Of a stretch of DNA of 64,000 nt, positions 62,597 to 64,000 are shown piece after piece. The first letter of the stretch is position 1. The number at the start of each line of letters is the position of its first letter. Position numbers and translations under genes: made by a program. The DNA is from UBA3839 sp902776985 (lineage in GTDB: Bacteria > Bacteroidota > Bacteroidia > Bacteroidales > Bacteroidaceae), in assembly GCA_902776985.1 (NCBI GenBank), contig CACYSD010000021.1, positions 1-64,000 of the forward strand. Reading direction: 5' to 3'. A model generated the notes under the pieces. It was not told the origin of the DNA. It ran no database searches and was given only the letters and a program-made list of their open reading frames with translations.

Positions 62597-63373
62597 ATGA
62601 AAACCAAGAAATTAATTATTGCAACACTCACGCTGGTGTGCAGCATTGCTGCTACTACGTTGTTCACAGCTTGTGGGGATGACGACGAGAAAGGTGGTGT
62701 TTCAGCCGGTTATTCTTATTTTGTAGAATTCAACATCTTCAGTTCTATACAATACGATCAGACAGAGGTCTATCAGGTACAGACAGCTTTTGACAGAGCT
62801 GTTGGCTACGACGGCACAATGTACAAAGCCTACCAGAGCAGACAGGATGCCAGAATCAAAGCTTCCTGTGAGGCTGTAACAAAACGCTACACCAACCTCT
62901 CAAGTCTCTATCTCAATTATTCTCTCTATTGCAAGAACTTCGACAACGGCACCACAGAAGAAATAGCTACATACGAATTAGGCCGATGCACCGTTACTCC
63001 ATACGCCAAATTATCTCTCAAGTATGAATATGACACCCATCGACTCAGAGAGATCAGAGACTCTCTCCTAAGCCTGCAGACCCATGACGACAGCGTAAAA
63101 TGGGATAATCTCTTAGATGAGTCTAACTCTTCTGCACATTCTATCATCCTGGATTACAAGAATAGTTTCACTGGCGTTCTTGATGTTTACAAGAGTGAGG
63201 CAGAACTTGAGACATACAACGAGGACTTCTGTGAGTCCATCGCTGCCAAGCATGCCGAAGATCCGCTGCTCATGGACTTGTATATCGGTATAGAAAAGAG
63301 AATCATTCCTGGTACAACTACAGAAAAATTCTGGACAAAGGTTTTCAAGGCTAATATGCAGACAAACAATTAA
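62597..63373 (+). CDS. Unknown lipoprotein
   Basis: 258 residues with a lipobox LFTA-C26 followed by the acidic GDDDEK. The mature part is mainly helical with many Tyr (YSYFVEFNIFSSIQYDQTEVYQVQ, KRYTNLSSLYLNYSLYCKNF, KLSLKYEYDTHRLREIRD) and a final FWTKVFKANMQ. I recognise no family. It lies 72 bases after the S41 protease gene and ends before an intrinsic terminator, so it seems the last gene of the secreted cluster. Confidence 0.6.
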   Translation: MKTKKLIIATLTLVCSIAATTLFTACGDDDEKGGVSAGYSYFVEFNIFSSIQYDQTEVYQVQTAFDRAVGYDGTMYKAYQSRQDARIKASCEAVTKRYTNLSSLYLNYSLYCKNFDNGTTEEIATYELGRCTVTPYAKLSLKYEYDTHRLREIRDSLLSLQTHDDSVKWDNLLDESNSSAHSIILDYKNSFTGVLDVYKSEAELETYNEDFCESIAAKHAEDPLLMDLYIGIEKRIIPGTTTEKFWTKVFKANMQTNN

Positions 63374-63394
63374 GGTTAATCCACAAATCATAGT

Positions 63395-63425
63395 ACTCGG
63401 AGCAGCAATGCCCCGAGTTTTTTTT
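63395..63425 (+). terminator. Intrinsic terminator of the secreted-protein cluster
   Basis: ACTCGG (63395-63400) / CCGAGT (63413-63418), with an inner GCA/TGC pairing, followed by a run of T to 63425. Confidence 0.8.
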
Positions 63426-63503
63426 ATTCTTAAAGCTAATAATTCCGAGACATTGATTATACATTTTTTTCAGGAAAAAGGAGTGAGATAAATACAAATA
63501 TAG

Positions 63504-63511
63504 TAAATTTG
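63504..63511 (+). promoter_or_regulatory. -7 box of the N-carbamoylputrescine amidase gene
   Basis: TAAATTTG, 23 bases before the start codon; no TTTG box at normal spacing. Confidence 0.45.
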
Positions 63512-63534
63512 CAGTCATAAATTCAAGAAAAGAG

Positions 63535-64000
63535 ATGAGAATTGGTATCGTTCAACAGACATGCAGCGATAATCTTGCTGCAAATATCGACAAATTAGTA
63601 TGCAACATCCGTAAGGCTGCTGCCGATGGTGCAGAGCTTGTGGTGCTGCAGGAACTACACAACAGCCTGTACTTTTGCCAGGTAGAGTCAACCGTCAATT
63701 TCGACCTCGCTGAGACCATTCCTGGGAAGTCCACAGAGGTGTTCGGCAGCTTAGCCAAGGAACTGCAGATAGTGATTGTTCTCTCTCTCTTCGAACGCAG
63801 GGCTGCAGGATTGTACCACAACACGGCTGTGGTACTGGAAAAGGACGGCAGCATTGCTGGAACATACAGAAAGATGCATATTCCCGACGACCCTGCATAC
63901 TACGAGAAATTCTACTTCACTCCTGGCGACCTCGGATTCCATCCCATCCAGACCTCTTTGGGTAAGTTAGGAGTACAGGTATGCTGGGACCAGTGGTATC
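63535..64000 (+). CDS. aguB: N-carbamoylputrescine amidase, partial (cut by the right edge)
   Basis: The first 155 codons of a nitrilase-superfamily enzyme; the gene runs off the window. In the agmatine route it hydrolyses N-carbamoylputrescine to putrescine, CO2 and ammonia. The Glu-Lys-Cys triad is visible: E43 in VLQELHNSLYFCQ, the Lys in TYRKMHIPDDP and the Cys in VQVCWDQWY. The stretch ELHNSLYFCQ followed by FDLAETIPG is characteristic of AguB rather than other nitrilases. No other member of the polyamine pathway is in the window; agmatine deiminase would be expected nearby outside it. Confidence 0.88.
   Translation, partial: MRIGIVQQTCSDNLAANIDKLVCNIRKAAADGAELVVLQELHNSLYFCQVESTVNFDLAETIPGKSTEVFGSLAKELQIVIVLSLFERRAAGLYHNTAVVLEKDGSIAGTYRKMHIPDDPAYYEKFYFTPGDLGFHPIQTSLGKLGVQVCWDQWY

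Overview
The window looks like a chromosome segment from a gut or oral Bacteroidales bacterium, most likely Prevotellaceae (Prevotella/Segatella-like). The reasons are the recurrent Bacteroidetes promoter pattern (TTTG, about 19 bases, TAnnTTTG), a eukaryote-type (GT3) glycogen synthase next to a GT35 phosphorylase, a pyrophosphate-type phosphofructokinase, a pyruvate:ferredoxin oxidoreductase, dipeptidyl peptidase IV, and many secreted proteins of Bacteroidetes-only families. The genus is an inference. I saw no rRNA, tRNA, CRISPR array or complete insertion sequence.

Layout. 0-5 kb: secreted GH95 and GH43 glycosidases and a lone rfbA. 5-14 kb: Na/Pi cotransporter, sodium/solute symporter, then an apparent operon of pepD, a MerR regulator, malQ and a DUF5715/M15-like wall protein. 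14-18 kb: GH25 lysozyme, PPi-PFK and a secreted beta-helix protein. 18-23 kb: a TolC-MacA-MacB tripartite export operon, ended by a 135-bp inverted-repeat element. 23-31 kb: rlmH and a RelA-type protein with a degenerate hydrolase domain, a DUF4143-type ATPase and nifJ. 31-37 kb: an accessory island with a two-gene restriction-modification-like system (nuclease-like/helicase/methyltransferase fusion plus a 330-residue partner) behind two tandem 100-bp palindromic promoter units, then a Cys-rich DUF6078-like gene. 37-43 kb: secreted proteins, DPP4 and a radical SAM protein, separated by unusual repeat arrays. 43-48 kb: LysM receptor-like protein, PorT-type barrel, a double GH43 and a TIGR02757 protein. 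48-53 kb: glycogen synthase and phosphorylase. 53-59 kb: DUF4301, a D-2-hydroxyacid dehydrogenase, an MscS channel and a Trp-rich basic protein. 59.7-63.4 kb: a run of secreted proteins including an S41 protease. At the right edge is a partial N-carbamoylputrescine amidase.

How the genes fit together. glgA, glgP and malQ make a glycogen storage and mobilisation set that would feed glycolysis through PPi-PFK and PFOR. Secreted GH95, GH43, DPP4, pepD and AguB fit a polysaccharide- and peptide-degrading life. The least ordinary parts are the restriction-like locus with its promoter and repeat surroundings (31-37.5 kb), the short repeats placed at start codons and inside a signal peptide, and the small secreted and membrane proteins of unknown role.
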